A stretch of DNA of 56,829 bases, taken from positions 1 to 56,829 of the forward strand of contig JBFMAL010000017.1 of assembly GCA_040755615.1 (NCBI GenBank), written 5' to 3'. The position numbers and the translations under genes are program-made. Of this stretch, positions 7,253 through 17,266 are shown piece after piece (position 1 is the first letter of the stretch; each line of letters opens with the position of its first letter). The notes below the pieces were generated by a model. The model was not told the DNA's origin and made no database searches. It was given only the letters and a program-made list of their open reading frames with translations. The stretch is from DYEP01 sp040755615. GTDB lineage: Bacteria > Bacillota > Sulfobacillia > DUSP01 > DYEP01.

Positions 7253-9924
7253 TGAGCCGGGCTGGCTATTGGATCCTGGCAAAGAGCGAGGCCGACGTTG
7301 CTGAAAGGCTCGCCAAAGCGCTGGGAATTTCGCCCGTCACCGCGCGCGTGCTGGTCAACAGGGGTATGTGTGCTCCAGAGGATGCCGCCCAGTTTCTCCA
7401 TCCGAGCCCCGCGTCCTTACATGACCCTTTTCTTCTGCCCGGCATGCATCAAGCCATCGCGCGCTTGCGGCATGCGCTGGCCGAAGGAGAGAAGGTGGCG
7501 GTCTGGGGAGATTACGACGTGGACGGCATTACAGCCAGCTGCCTCCTTTACCAAGTGCTTTCCTCGATGGGATACCCTTGCACCATCTACATACCGAACC
7601 GGGCGGAAGAAGGCTACGGTGTAAACGAACCAGGGCTGCACTGGCTGAGAAATCAGGGCGTGTCGCTGGTTATCACAGTGGACTGCGGAATCGCGTCAGT
7701 GAGCGAAGTCCAGGCTGCGTCACGCGCAGGGCTTGACATAATCATTACCGACCACCACGAGCCGGGCGACGTGATACCGCCCGCTGTCGCAGCAATCGAC
7801 CCCAAACTCCCCGGATCTGCTTACCCGTTCAGGGAGCTATCGGGCGTTGGCATCGCATACAAGCTGGCCCAGGCGCTGACCGGCAGGACGCTGCTTCAGG
7901 AAGTGCTCGACCTGGTGGCGCTCGGTACGGTTGCTGACGTGGTACCGCTGCTTGGCGAGAACAGGATACTGGTCAAGCTGGGGCTTGCGCAGATGAACAG
8001 GCGCGAGCGGCCCGGTCTTGCGTGCCTGGCAGAGGCAGCCGGCATCCGGGGCGATATAGATTCCGGGAAGATCGCGTTTGGGCTCGGGCCAAGACTGAAT
8101 GCGTCGGGAAGGCTCGCCGATGCCATGGAGAGCGTGCGGCTCTTGCTTTCCGAGTCCATCGAGGAGTGCAGGGCGCTGGCCAGGTCGCTGGATTCCGAAA
8201 ACCGGGACAGGCAGGAGATAGAGAGGCGTATCTTTCAGGAAGTATGTGAGAGGGTAAAAGACTCGCCTGACAGCATCATCGTGCAGTGGGGCAGAGACTG
8301 GCATCCCGGTGTTATCGGGATAGTCGCCTCAAGGCTGGTGGAAAGATATCATAGACCCTGCGTCCTGGTCTCCCTCGATGAGGGGAAGGGGTCGGGCCGG
8401 AGCATACAAGGTTTTAACCTCTACCGAGCGCTCTCCCGGTGCGCTCATCTGCTTGATAGGTTCGGAGGTCATGAGATGGCGGCGGGGCTTTCCATCGCGC
8501 CCGAAAACTGCGAGGCGCTAGGCAGGCAGCTGTTGGGAGTGGCGCGTGAGATGTTGCCGCCGGGGCTTTTGGTACCCCGGCTGAGGCTTGACGCGGAGGT
8601 ACACCTTCTTGAGTTATCAGAACAGCTCATAGAGGAGCTCAGGCTGCTGGAACCGTTCGGGCAAGGTAACCCAAGACCCACCCTGGTCGCCCGGGGGCTT
8701 CTTGCGGAATGCAGGAGAGTTGGGCAGGGCGGCGCCCACCTTAAGTTTAATTTTCTGGGACCAGGATACGACGACTATCACGGGATCCTGTTCCGAGCAA
8801 GCGAAACACCTGAAGTGCTGCGCGAGACACCGCTTGACATCGCATTTTACCCCGAGATAGACACCTGGCAGAATAGAAAGAGAATAAACGTGGTGATCCG
8901 CGATGTTCGCCAGTCCCGACCGGTAGCGCGCTACCCTGGTGCTCCCGGCAGACCGGGTGAGATTCACCAACTGGTGGCAGAGCGGGTCGACGCGGGCAGC
9001 AAGGTGCTGATCGTGGCCCGGACTGCGCTGTTGGCCGGCAGGCTGAAACGGAGGCTGAACGAGCTTAAACCATCCCTCATTACTGCGGGAGAGACCGAGG
9101 ACGGCAACGCCGACCTGGCCATTACATCGGTGTTTGCGCTACCTCAGGTGAAGCATTGGCTTGCAGAAAGGGAGGTCTTCTGGTACGGAACGGAACCCGT
9201 GAACGGCGTCGGCTGCCGGGTATACGAAGTACCGTCTTATGACGCGACGGAAGTAACCTTTTTGGATGAAAGGGGTCAGACCTCCCCCGTGTCCCGCGCG
9301 CTTTCGCTAGCCTCTTCCGGCAGCCGGATATCGCTGTATACGGGACCCTGCCGCAGTCTTAGACGCGTTACAGCGAGCATCCCGGCCGGAGTCCGATGGC
9401 AGGCGTATCACGATGGCGTGGTACTGGGCGACGGGGATGAGGGCGGGGTCGTGCTGGCCGGGGTGCCTGTATCACCCGAGGATTTCTGGGAGGCCGCCTC
9501 TTTCGTGCCGGTGCTTCGCTGGGTGAGGCTCTCGTGGGGCAGGGCGGACCTCGACGCGCAGGAGCAGTGGCTCAAAAAGAGGTTTCCCGACCGGGACGTG
9601 CTGGTTTCGTTCTACCTCAGTTTAAAAAAGCTGGCCGGCAGTGATAAGATAGAGTACGATAGAGTAGTGCAAAGCATGAGCTCTCACGGAGATACCGGGC
9701 GCGTCGCGCGCTACCTTGCCATTTTGGAAGAGGCGGGGGTGCTGTGCGTAAAAAACGGGGAGGTCCAGCTCCTCGGCAGGGGAAACCTCGGGTTAAGCAG
9801 GATATTCGCTGAATGCGAGGTCGACCGCGGTATCCACCTCGAATGGCTCAAGCGGATGACGGAAGAGCTGCCGGTGGTGAAAGATGCGCTGCTTTCTGAG
9901 TGGGCTGGCTCACCGAAGGCGTGA
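7252..9924 (+). CDS. recJ: Single-stranded-DNA-specific exonuclease RecJ
   Basis: RecJ is a 5'-3' exonuclease acting on single-stranded DNA in recombination, mismatch and base-excision repair. The DHH phosphoesterase motifs are visible: WGDYDVDGITA near residue 85, VDCGIAS, and ITDHHEPGD. The DHHA1 domain with GGHEMAAGLSI lies near residue 405, and an OB-like segment follows. At 890 residues it is longer than the about 570 of E. coli RecJ; long C-terminal extensions are common in Firmicutes. The ATG overlaps the stop of the LapA gene by one base. Confidence 0.95.
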   Translation: MSRAGYWILAKSEADVAERLAKALGISPVTARVLVNRGMCAPEDAAQFLHPSPASLHDPFLLPGMHQAIARLRHALAEGEKVAVWGDYDVDGITASCLLYQVLSSMGYPCTIYIPNRAEEGYGVNEPGLHWLRNQGVSLVITVDCGIASVSEVQAASRAGLDIIITDHHEPGDVIPPAVAAIDPKLPGSAYPFRELSGVGIAYKLAQALTGRTLLQEVLDLVALGTVADVVPLLGENRILVKLGLAQMNRRERPGLACLAEAAGIRGDIDSGKIAFGLGPRLNASGRLADAMESVRLLLSESIEECRALARSLDSENRDRQEIERRIFQEVCERVKDSPDSIIVQWGRDWHPGVIGIVASRLVERYHRPCVLVSLDEGKGSGRSIQGFNLYRALSRCAHLLDRFGGHEMAAGLSIAPENCEALGRQLLGVAREMLPPGLLVPRLRLDAEVHLLELSEQLIEELRLLEPFGQGNPRPTLVARGLLAECRRVGQGGAHLKFNFLGPGYDDYHGILFRASETPEVLRETPLDIAFYPEIDTWQNRKRINVVIRDVRQSRPVARYPGAPGRPGEIHQLVAERVDAGSKVLIVARTALLAGRLKRRLNELKPSLITAGETEDGNADLAITSVFALPQVKHWLAEREVFWYGTEPVNGVGCRVYEVPSYDATEVTFLDERGQTSPVSRALSLASSGSRISLYTGPCRSLRRVTASIPAGVRWQAYHDGVVLGDGDEGGVVLAGVPVSPEDFWEAASFVPVLRWVRLSWGRADLDAQEQWLKKRFPDRDVLVSFYLSLKKLAGSDKIEYDRVVQSMSSHGDTGRVARYLAILEEAGVLCVKNGEVQLLGRGNLGLSRIFAECEVDRGIHLEWLKRMTEELPVVKDALLSEWAGSPKA

Positions 9925-9973
9925 CCGAAAGGAGGCGAAGCCCTGGCCAGGAAAAACACGGCCAGGGGAACAG

Positions 9974-10486
9974 GTGGACCTGAAAGCGATGATTAGGGAG
10001 ATTCCGGATTTTCCCAAACCTGGAGTGAATTTCAAGGATATCACCACGCTGTTGAAGGACGGGACGGCGTTTCGCCAGGCCGTAGATGAGCTGGCGCGGC
10101 TCCTGAAAGACTGCGAGGCTGATATTGTTGTGGGCCCCGAGGCCAGGGGGTTTGTTATGGGGGCCGTGCTTGCGTACGCGCTCGGCAAGGGGTTTGTGCC
10201 TGTCAGGAAGGCAGGCAAGCTCCCCGCCGAGGTATTGCGGGGCTGCTACGAGCTGGAGTATGGCACGGATACGCTGGAGATCCACAAGGACGCGATCAGG
10301 CCAGGGCAGAAGGTGCTGGTTGTTGACGACCTGCTGGCGACCGGAGGCACAGTACGCGCATCCATCGCGCTGGTTGAGCAGCTCGGCGGAGTTGTGGAGA
10401 AGGTGGCTTTTCTGATAGAACTCAGTTTCCTCCCGGGCAGAGAGAAACTGAAAGGTTATGACATAGTCTCGGTGATCACGTACTAG
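9974..10486 (+). CDS. apt: Adenine phosphoribosyltransferase
   Basis: The enzyme salvages adenine by joining it to PRPP to make AMP. The PRPP-binding loop VLVVDDLLATGGT and the family N-terminus LKAMIREIPDFPKPGVNF are present. The frame is open upstream, but GTG at 9974 is the likely start: AGGGGAACAG precedes it and the 170-residue product then matches the usual family length. It lies between recJ and relA, a standard Firmicutes neighbourhood. Confidence 0.95.
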   Translation: MDLKAMIREIPDFPKPGVNFKDITTLLKDGTAFRQAVDELARLLKDCEADIVVGPEARGFVMGAVLAYALGKGFVPVRKAGKLPAEVLRGCYELEYGTDTLEIHKDAIRPGQKVLVVDDLLATGGTVRASIALVEQLGGVVEKVAFLIELSFLPGREKLKGYDIVSVITY

Positions 10487-10527
10487 CACCAAACCTTGAT
10501 GACAGGGCGGAAAGGAGGTGGTACCCG

Positions 10528-12684
10528 TTGACGGATGAATGGCTCGAGCAGGTACTCCGGAGGATCCAGGCGGAGGACAGGGAAGTGATCGTACGCGCGT
10601 TCCAGTTCGCAAAAAAGGCGCACGAGGGCCAGACGAGGGAGTCGGGCGAGGAATTCATGGTCCACCCGCTGGCAGTGGCTGCCATCCTCGCGGACATGGA
10701 CATGGATGCGGCCACGGTGGCCGCGGGATTGCTCCACGATGTGGCAGAGGATACAGACAGGAGCATCTCCGCTATAGAGCAGAATTTCGGACGGGAGATC
10801 GCGTTTTTAGTCGACGGGGTCACCAAACTGAGCCGCCTTGAGTTCCGCAGCAGGGAAGAGGAGCAGGTGGAGAACCTGAGAAAGATGTTCCTCGCGATGG
10901 CGAGGGATATCCGCGTGATCATCATAAAGCTGGCGGACAGGCTGCATAACATGAGGACGCTGAAACACATCCCACCCCAGCGCCAGATGCTATTCGCCGA
11001 GGAGACGATGGAGATCTTCGCCCCGCTCGCGCACCGCCTCGGCATATGGAGGTTCAAGTGGGAGCTTGAGGACCTGGCGTTTCGGTACATGCACCCGGAA
11101 GCGTATGCGGAAGTAGCGGAGAAGGTGGCCAAACAGCGGAAGGAGCGGGAGGAGTTCACGTCCGGCGTGATCGAGGTCATCCGGGAAAAGCTGCTGCAAG
11201 CAGGGATCCGGGGCGACATCCAGGGACGCGCCAAGCACCTTTACAGCATCTACAAGAAGATGACCGAGAGCGGCAAGGTGTTCTCCGACATATACGACCT
11301 CATCGCTGTAAGGGTTGTGGTGGACACGGTGAAAGACTGCTACGCTGTGCTGGGGATTGTGCACACCTTGTATAAACCTATACCAGGCAGGTTCAAAGAT
11401 TATATCGCCATGCCCAAATCCAATATGTACCAGTCGCTGCACACAACCGTCATGGGGCCGGAAGGAGAGCCGTTTGAGATCCAGATCAGGACTTGGGACA
11501 TGCACCGGACGGCCGAGTACGGCATCGCGGCGCACTGGAGGTACAAGGAGGGCACAAAGGGAGACCGAGATTTCGAACAGAAGCTGTCGTGGTTCAGGCA
11601 GGTCCTGGAATGGCAACAGGAGATGAAGGACGCGCGGGAGTTTATGGAGTCGCTGAAGATCGACTTGTTCGACGACGAGGTGTTCGTCTTCACTCCAAAC
11701 GGCGATGTGATCGATCTGCCTGCGGGCGCGACCCCGGTGGATTTTGCTTACCGCATTCACACCGAAGTGGGCAACAAATGCGTAGGCGCCAAGGTGAACG
11801 GAAAAATCGTCCCGCTGAGCTATGTGCTCAAGAACGGCGACAAAGTGGAAATACTTACAAGCAAGCAGTCGATGGGGCCGAGCTGGGACTGGCTTTTGTT
11901 CGTCAAGACGTCGAGCGCAAAGAGCCGGATCCGCCAGTGGTTCAAAAGGGAGCGGAGGGAGGAAAATCTCCAGCGCGGTAAGGAACTCATTGAAAAAGAG
12001 TGCAAGAAGCTGGGTTTTGAGACCCACCAGTTGGCGTGCGCAGAGTACCTGGAACAGGTGTCCGCCAAGATGAATTTCATGTCAGTTGAGGACCTGCTGG
12101 CTGCAGTAGGCTACGGCGGGGTCAGCGCCCAGCAGGTCGTGGGTAAGCTGAAGGAAGAATGGAAGAAGGAGCACAGGGGTGAGGTGCTGGTAGTGCCCGA
12201 GGTCGTAAAGCCCCGGGCGACTCCGAAGACTGCGGGCGACGCTGTCCGGGTAAAGGGCACATCAAACGTCCTGGTGAGGTTCTCGAGGTGCTGCAACCCG
12301 GTGCCGGGTGACCCAATCATCGGCTACATCACCCGGGGGCGGGGCGTTTCAGTGCACCGGATAGATTGTCCTAATATAAGGGCGGAGGATGAGCACCACC
12401 GGCTGATAGAAGTGACTTGGGCAGACGGCCAGGAGGCCTACTATCCCGTGGAGATCGAGGTTTCCGCGGTGGACAGGCCGGGGCTCCTGTCCGAGGTGGC
12501 GACGGTCATGGCGGAGATGAAGACAAATATCATATCTGCGAGAGCGAAGACTAAAAAGAACAGTGACGCCCTGATCGACCTGGTTATCGAGATTAAGGAT
12601 CTTGAGGAGCTTAACCGGATCACAAAGCAGATCTCGCGCATCAGGGACGTAGTGGCTGTCAGGAGAGTGACAAAGGAGCAGTAA
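10528..12684 (+). CDS. relA: Bifunctional (p)ppGpp synthetase/hydrolase, RelA/SpoT family
   Basis: The 718-residue Rel protein makes and breaks the stringent-response alarmone. Domains in order: HD hydrolase (VHPLAVAAILADM, GLLHDVAEDT) within about residues 45-150, a synthetase domain (RAKHLYSIYKKM, YDLIAVRVVV, YQSLHTTVMGP), a TGS domain (VFVFTPNGDVIDLPAGATP) near 390, a Cys-bearing conserved segment (RFSRCCNPVPGD), and a C-terminal ACT domain. The intact HD motif argues that hydrolysis is retained. The TTG start at 10528 is supported by AAAGGAGGTG seven bases upstream. Confidence 0.95.
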   Translation: MTDEWLEQVLRRIQAEDREVIVRAFQFAKKAHEGQTRESGEEFMVHPLAVAAILADMDMDAATVAAGLLHDVAEDTDRSISAIEQNFGREIAFLVDGVTKLSRLEFRSREEEQVENLRKMFLAMARDIRVIIIKLADRLHNMRTLKHIPPQRQMLFAEETMEIFAPLAHRLGIWRFKWELEDLAFRYMHPEAYAEVAEKVAKQRKEREEFTSGVIEVIREKLLQAGIRGDIQGRAKHLYSIYKKMTESGKVFSDIYDLIAVRVVVDTVKDCYAVLGIVHTLYKPIPGRFKDYIAMPKSNMYQSLHTTVMGPEGEPFEIQIRTWDMHRTAEYGIAAHWRYKEGTKGDRDFEQKLSWFRQVLEWQQEMKDAREFMESLKIDLFDDEVFVFTPNGDVIDLPAGATPVDFAYRIHTEVGNKCVGAKVNGKIVPLSYVLKNGDKVEILTSKQSMGPSWDWLLFVKTSSAKSRIRQWFKRERREENLQRGKELIEKECKKLGFETHQLACAEYLEQVSAKMNFMSVEDLLAAVGYGGVSAQQVVGKLKEEWKKEHRGEVLVVPEVVKPRATPKTAGDAVRVKGTSNVLVRFSRCCNPVPGDPIIGYITRGRGVSVHRIDCPNIRAEDEHHRLIEVTWADGQEAYYPVEIEVSAVDRPGLLSEVATVMAEMKTNIISARAKTKKNSDALIDLVIEIKDLEELNRITKQISRIRDVVAVRRVTKEQ

Positions 12685-12687
12685 GGC

Positions 12688-13137
12688 ATGAGGGCAGTGG
12701 TACAGAGGGTGAAGATGGCCCGGGTGAGTGTGGCGGACCGGGTTACGGGGGAGATCGGGGGAGGGCTCTTGGTATTTGTCGCTGTGGGCAGGGGTGATAC
12801 GCCCCGAGACGCCGCCTACGTGGCGGAGAAGGTCACAGGCCTCCGGGTGTTCCCGGACGCGGAAGGCAGGATGAACCTTTCCGTCAAGGACCTGGGCCTC
12901 GGTGTGCTGGCAGTATCCCAATTCACTCTTTATGGTGACGTGAGGAAGGGCAGGCGGCCCAGTTTTACTCAGTCAGAGGACCCCGAGCGAGCGAAGGCGC
13001 TTTTTTACCGTTTCGTAGACTTTATAAATGAGCAGGGGGTTCCGGTGCAAACAGGAGAATTCCAGGCCATGATGGAGGTGCAGCTCATCAACGACGGGCC
13101 TGTTACCATATTGATTGACAGCGAAAAGACCTTTTGA
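12688..13137 (+). CDS. dtd: D-aminoacyl-tRNA deacylase
   Basis: The enzyme removes D-amino acids and glycine wrongly attached to tRNAs. At 149 residues it has the expected length. The signature segments are MRAVVQRVKMARVSV at the N-terminus, the active-site motif LAVSQFTLYGD, and the LINDGPVTI segment with the Gly-Pro element. It starts three bases after the relA stop and is almost certainly in the same operon. Confidence 0.95.
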   Translation: MRAVVQRVKMARVSVADRVTGEIGGGLLVFVAVGRGDTPRDAAYVAEKVTGLRVFPDAEGRMNLSVKDLGLGVLAVSQFTLYGDVRKGRRPSFTQSEDPERAKALFYRFVDFINEQGVPVQTGEFQAMMEVQLINDGPVTILIDSEKTF

Positions 13138-13159
13138 AGAATCGGGGGGTTTCCGATCC

Positions 13160-13789
13160 ATGCTGGTTAAGGTATTACCTGTGGGACCTTTGCAATGCAA
13201 CTGTTACGTGGTGAAATGTGAGAAGACTGGCGAGGCTATGGTAATTGACCCGGGCGCCTCGGCTCCCCGTATCCTGGACGCGCTTAAAGAAGCGGGCGCA
13301 GCCTGCGTGCGCGTTGTGCTCACTCACGCGCACGCTGATCACATCGGCGCCGTGCGGGAGATTCGGACCCGGCTGTCCGTACCCGTTTACATTCACGAAG
13401 CGGACGCCGGAATGCTGACCGACGCCGCGCGCAACCTGTCGCTGTTCTCCGGCATGGCTGTAAGGCCTGGCGCCCCGGACGGACTGCTCAAGGACGAGGA
13501 CGCCTTTTCTGTGGGTGAGCTGTCGTTTCAGGTGTACCACACCCCAGGCCATACGCCCGGCGGGATCTGCATCTACGGGCATGGCGTCGTGTTCACTGGA
13601 GACACGCTGTTTGCGGGGTCTATCGGCCGCACCGACCTGCCCGGAGGTTCTTACACAACACTGATACGCTCGATAAAGGATAAGCTCATGCGGCTTCCGG
13701 CGGACGTGGTGGTGTACCCGGGCCACGGCCCTGAGAGTACAGTAGGGGATGAGAAGCGCTACAACCCCTTTGTAGGAGGGGATGATTGA
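13160..13789 (+). CDS. MBL-fold metallo-hydrolase (glyoxalase II-like)
   Basis: The 209-residue protein shows the binuclear metal motif THAHADH, a second metal-ligand segment HTPGHTPGGICIY, and FTGDTLFAGSIGRTD, the pattern of small glyoxalase II-type hydrolases. This subgroup (YqgX-like) commonly sits between dtd and hisS in Clostridia. Substrate is unknown; hydroxyacylglutathione activity should not be assumed. ATG at 13160 is preceded by GGGGGG with ten-base spacing, which favours it over an upstream in-frame start at 13115 inside dtd. Confidence 0.9.
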   Translation: MLVKVLPVGPLQCNCYVVKCEKTGEAMVIDPGASAPRILDALKEAGAACVRVVLTHAHADHIGAVREIRTRLSVPVYIHEADAGMLTDAARNLSLFSGMAVRPGAPDGLLKDEDAFSVGELSFQVYHTPGHTPGGICIYGHGVVFTGDTLFAGSIGRTDLPGGSYTTLIRSIKDKLMRLPADVVVYPGHGPESTVGDEKRYNPFVGGDD

Positions 13790-15060
13790 TGCTGACGACA
13801 AGGCCCAGGGGCACTCAGGATATCCTTCCCGACGAGGCGGTCCAGTGGGTCGAGCTGGAGACGCGCTTCCGCTCGCTGTGCGCCTCGTTCGGCTACGGGG
13901 AAATCCGTACGCCCATTATCGAACATACAGAGTTGTTCTCCCGCGGTGTGGGAGAACAGACCGACGTGGTACAAAAGGAGATGTATACATTCCAGGACAG
14001 GGGTGGCAGGAGCATCACGCTGAGGGCGGAGGGTACGGCGCCTGTCGCGCGCGCTTACATAGAGTCGCGTCTTGATGCGCTGGTGCAGCCGGTCAAGCTC
14101 TTCTACATCGCGCCCGTGTTCAGATATGAGCGGCCGCAAGCGGGACGTCTCAGGCAGCATCACCAGCTCGGGATCGAAGCGTTCGGTTCACGAGACTACC
14201 TGCTGGATACCGAGGTGATCCACCTAGCCATGGAGTTCTTGAAAGGCTCCGGGCTGTCCGGTCTGACCCTGTATGTGAACAGTATGGGATGCCCGGCGTG
14301 CAGAGGCCGCTATAAAGATGCACTGCTTGGGTATTACTCCGGCAGGAGGGAACGGCTTTGCGATGACTGCCGTCGGAGACTCGACGCCAATCCCCTGAGG
14401 CTGCTAGACTGCAAGGAGCCGCGCTGCGCCGCCGAGTTCGAAGGCGCGCCGCGGATCGCATCTTACCTGTGCGCGGAGTGTGCGGAGCATTTCGAAGGTG
14501 TCAAGCGCTCGCTGCGTTCGCTCGGCCATGAGTTTGCTGAAAACCCACGGCTTGTCAGGGGCTTTGACTACTACAGCAATACCGTGTTCGAGATCATCAG
14601 CCGGGAGCTGGGCGCGCAGAATACGGTATGCGGCGGGGGCCGGTACGACGGCCTGGTGGAGCAGCTGGGTGGAAAACCTGCGCCGGGGGTGGGTTTTGGC
14701 ATGGGAATAGAAAGGCTCCTGATCGTCATGAAGGGCCAGGGTGTCAGTGGGGCTTCCCCGCAGCGCAGGCAGTTGTTTATCGTGACCACCGGTTCCACCA
14801 GGGAGACCGGGTTCCTATTGGCGCAGAGGCTGCGGGGAAAGGGGATCCGCTGCGATATTGATTACCTTGAGCGCAGCGTCAAAGCGCAGATGAAATATGC
14901 GGACAAGCAAGGTTTCAATTACGTGCTGTTTCTGGGAGAAGAGGAGCGCGCCAGGGGAGTGGCGGTGCTGAAAAACATGTCTACTGCAGAGCAGAAAGAA
15001 CTGAGCACGGCTCATCTGGAGCAATACATCTTGCGGTCGCTTGGGGGAGAACACATATGA
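13789..15060 (+). CDS. hisS: Histidyl-tRNA synthetase
   Basis: This class II synthetase charges tRNA-His. Motif 1 to 3 segments are visible: RGTQDILPDE at the N-terminus, LRAEGTAPVARAY, FYIAPVFRYERPQAGRLRQH, the histidine-specific loop LVRGFDYYSNTVFE, and GVGFGMGIERL. The insertion domain contains paired cysteines (CPAC, CDDC, CAEC), often seen in Gram-positive HisRS. The ATG at 13789 overlaps the upstream TGA (TGATG) and follows AGGAGGGG by seven bases. The product is 423 residues. Confidence 0.95.
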   Translation: MLTTRPRGTQDILPDEAVQWVELETRFRSLCASFGYGEIRTPIIEHTELFSRGVGEQTDVVQKEMYTFQDRGGRSITLRAEGTAPVARAYIESRLDALVQPVKLFYIAPVFRYERPQAGRLRQHHQLGIEAFGSRDYLLDTEVIHLAMEFLKGSGLSGLTLYVNSMGCPACRGRYKDALLGYYSGRRERLCDDCRRRLDANPLRLLDCKEPRCAAEFEGAPRIASYLCAECAEHFEGVKRSLRSLGHEFAENPRLVRGFDYYSNTVFEIISRELGAQNTVCGGGRYDGLVEQLGGKPAPGVGFGMGIERLLIVMKGQGVSGASPQRRQLFIVTTGSTRETGFLLAQRLRGKGIRCDIDYLERSVKAQMKYADKQGFNYVLFLGEEERARGVAVLKNMSTAEQKELSTAHLEQYILRSLGGEHI

Positions 15061-16805
15061 GAACGCATCGTTGCGGTGAACTGGGAAAGGACTCTGTCGG
15101 GAGAAGTGTTGAGGTATGCGGCTGGGTGAGCAAAAGGAGAGACCACGGTGGGCTCATTTTCCTAGATCTGCGGGATGTTTCCGGCACGCTCCAGCTGGTG
15201 TTTAATCCTTTGGTGAACCCGGAGGCGCACAGGGTTGCAGAGGGCGTCAGGGCAGAATATGTGCTGCGGGCGGAGGGCACGCTCACGGCCAGGCCTCCGG
15301 ATGGCATAAACCCGAAGCTGGCGACAGGAGAGGTGGAGCTTTACCCAGAGCGCCTCTTTGTGCTGAACGCCGCTAAGACGCCGCCATTTTACATCCAGAA
15401 CAACGTGGATGTTGACGAGACGCTTAGGCTTACATATAGGTACCTGGACCTGCGGCGTCCCTCCATGCAGAAAAACCTCATCCGGAGGCACCGGGTCGTC
15501 AAGATGGTAAGGGATCTGCTTGACTCCCGTGGCTTCTACGAGGTGGAGACTCCGATGCTCACAAGGAGTACGCCGGAAGGCGCCAGGGACTACCTGGTGC
15601 CGAGCAGGGTATACCCGGGGAGATTCTTTGCGCTGCCGCAGAGCCCGCAGTTGTTCAAGCAGCTGCTCATGGTGGCCGGATTTGACCGGTACTTCCAGAT
15701 CGCGCGCTGCTTCAGGGACGAGGATTTAAGGGCGGACAGGCAGCCGGAATTCACGCAGATCGACATAGAAATGTCGTTTGTGGACATGGAACACGTGCTG
15801 GACCTCACGGAGCAAGTTGTGGCTTCTGTATTCCGGGCACATTCCGACCACCCCGTCCCTGAGCCGTTTCCCCGTATGACGTGGCAGGAGGCCATAAGCC
15901 GGTACGGCACGGATAAACCGGATCTCAGGTTCTCCATGACCATCGAGGACCTCACGGAGGAAGTGGCGGACTCCGGGTTCCGTGTGTTCTCCGAAGCCCG
16001 GCCAGGCGGCAAGAAGGTGTGCGGGATCCGTGTAGCAGGGGGCGCTGCATTCAGTAGGAAGGAACTGGATGACCTGACTGCTAAAGCGCAGGAGTTGGGG
16101 GCAAAAGGGCTGATCTGGATGGCGCTTGCAGACCAGGTCAGGTCGCCTGTGGCCAAGTTCCTGTCTGAAGCCGAGATCTCCAGGATAATGGACCGTATGC
16201 GCATGGAAAGAGGTGACCTTGTCCTGATCGTGGCCGATGAGCCCATGATTGCATATACGGTGCTCGGCGCGCTGAGGCTTGAACTCGGCCACAGAATGGA
16301 TCTTGGAAGGAGCGGTTGGCAGTTCCTGTGGGTGACTCACTTCCCGCTGTTTGAGTACTCCCACGAAGAAGGTCGCTGGGTGTCCATGCATCACCCGTTC
16401 ACCTCTCCGCTGGACGATGACGTGCCCATGCTTCTAACTGACCCTGGTGCGGTGAGGGCGAAGGCGTACGACCTGGTGCTGAACGGCACTGAGCTGGGCG
16501 GCGGATCCATCCGTATTCACAGGAGGGACGTGCAGGAGAAGGTATTCAGCGTACTCGGGCTGTCACCTGAGGAGTACACAGAGAAGTTCGGGTTTCTCCT
16601 TGAGGCGTTTGAGTACGGCACTCCTCCCCACGGCGGTATCGCCCTGGGGCTTGACCGCATGGTCATGCTGCTCACGGGGAGTACGAGCATAAGGGATGTT
16701 ATTGCCTTTCCGAAAACCGCGAGCGCTCACTGCCCGATGACAGGGGCACCGTCACGGGTGGAAAAGTCGCAGCTTGATGCGCTCAAACTCATTACACGGG
16801 AGTAG
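15057..16805 (+). CDS. aspS: Aspartyl-tRNA synthetase
   Basis: The class II synthetase has 582 residues, the length of the bacterial form with the GAD insertion domain. It begins with an OB-fold anticodon domain (VCGWVSKRRDHGGLIFLDLR). Catalytic motifs include RYLDLRRP, QSPQLFKQLLMV, RCFRDEDLRADRQPEFTQID and GLDRMVMLLTG. Its ATG overlaps the hisS stop by four bases (ATGA), so the two are coupled. Whether it also charges tRNA-Asn cannot be told without knowing whether gatCAB and asnS exist elsewhere. Confidence 0.95.
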   Translation: MRTHRCGELGKDSVGRSVEVCGWVSKRRDHGGLIFLDLRDVSGTLQLVFNPLVNPEAHRVAEGVRAEYVLRAEGTLTARPPDGINPKLATGEVELYPERLFVLNAAKTPPFYIQNNVDVDETLRLTYRYLDLRRPSMQKNLIRRHRVVKMVRDLLDSRGFYEVETPMLTRSTPEGARDYLVPSRVYPGRFFALPQSPQLFKQLLMVAGFDRYFQIARCFRDEDLRADRQPEFTQIDIEMSFVDMEHVLDLTEQVVASVFRAHSDHPVPEPFPRMTWQEAISRYGTDKPDLRFSMTIEDLTEEVADSGFRVFSEARPGGKKVCGIRVAGGAAFSRKELDDLTAKAQELGAKGLIWMALADQVRSPVAKFLSEAEISRIMDRMRMERGDLVLIVADEPMIAYTVLGALRLELGHRMDLGRSGWQFLWVTHFPLFEYSHEEGRWVSMHHPFTSPLDDDVPMLLTDPGAVRAKAYDLVLNGTELGGGSIRIHRRDVQEKVFSVLGLSPEEYTEKFGFLLEAFEYGTPPHGGIALGLDRMVMLLTGSTSIRDVIAFPKTASAHCPMTGAPSRVEKSQLDALKLITRE

Positions 16806-17085
16806 GGCGTCGGTCCTCCAGCCTGCTCATGATATCATGTACCAGGTTTGACCCTCTTGAGATCAGAAGGCCGGTCACAAGGTAGTCAAGGAACGGGCTG
16901 GAAAGTGGCATGCCGAACGCCTCGAAGATGCCGACGCGGGCGCCGAGAGCAAGGCCGATCCCGATGAGCGCAGCGGCGTAACGGCACGCGTTTCCCTGGA
17001 TTACCGGAAGCAGCGTTTTCAATATTTCCGTCAGTATTTCGACGATCACAGCAAGCACGATTACGGTGGTCAGACCCTCAGCCAA
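16792..17085 (-). CDS. Small two- or three-helix membrane protein, unknown function
   Basis: The 97-residue product has hydrophobic segments at about residues 5-27 and 34-52 and a weaker one at 62-75. The charged C-terminus reads SRLEDRRPTPV. The size and layout loosely recall holins, but no signature supports that. A TTG start at 17085 is backed by AAGGAGG about eight bases upstream, so I consider it real. It converges on aspS and the two coding ends overlap by 14 bases. Confidence 0.6.
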   Translation of the reverse strand: MAEGLTTVIVLAVIVEILTEILKTLLPVIQGNACRYAAALIGIGLALGARVGIFEAFGMPLSSPFLDYLVTGLLISRGSNLVHDIMSRLEDRRPTPV

Positions 17086-17231
17086 ATTACTGTCGCCTCC
17101 TTCTTTCGGAGATGGGGACCCTTATTAACACCCATATTTGTGCTTGCCCAAAACTAGAACTGGCGGCAAAGCCAACATGATCTGGAGAGATCTACCGCTG
17201 CTGCAGACAGGCCGAGATGCACCTGTCGACC

Positions 17232-17260
17232 TTGTCTTAAGTACAAAACTGTGGTATCAT
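17232..17260 (+). promoter_or_regulatory. Sigma-A promoter of the 6S RNA
   Basis: TTGTCT at 17232-17237 and TATCAT at 17255-17260 are separated by 17 bases. The predicted start, near 17267, lies about 30 bases before the closing stem of the RNA below. Confidence 0.6.
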
Positions 17261-17266
17261 TTTATC

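Noticed and set aside
10990..12027. 345-codon minus-strand frame inside relA
   Set aside because: Long open frames on the opposite strand are expected in GC-rich coding DNA; relA is certain and this frame has no family match.
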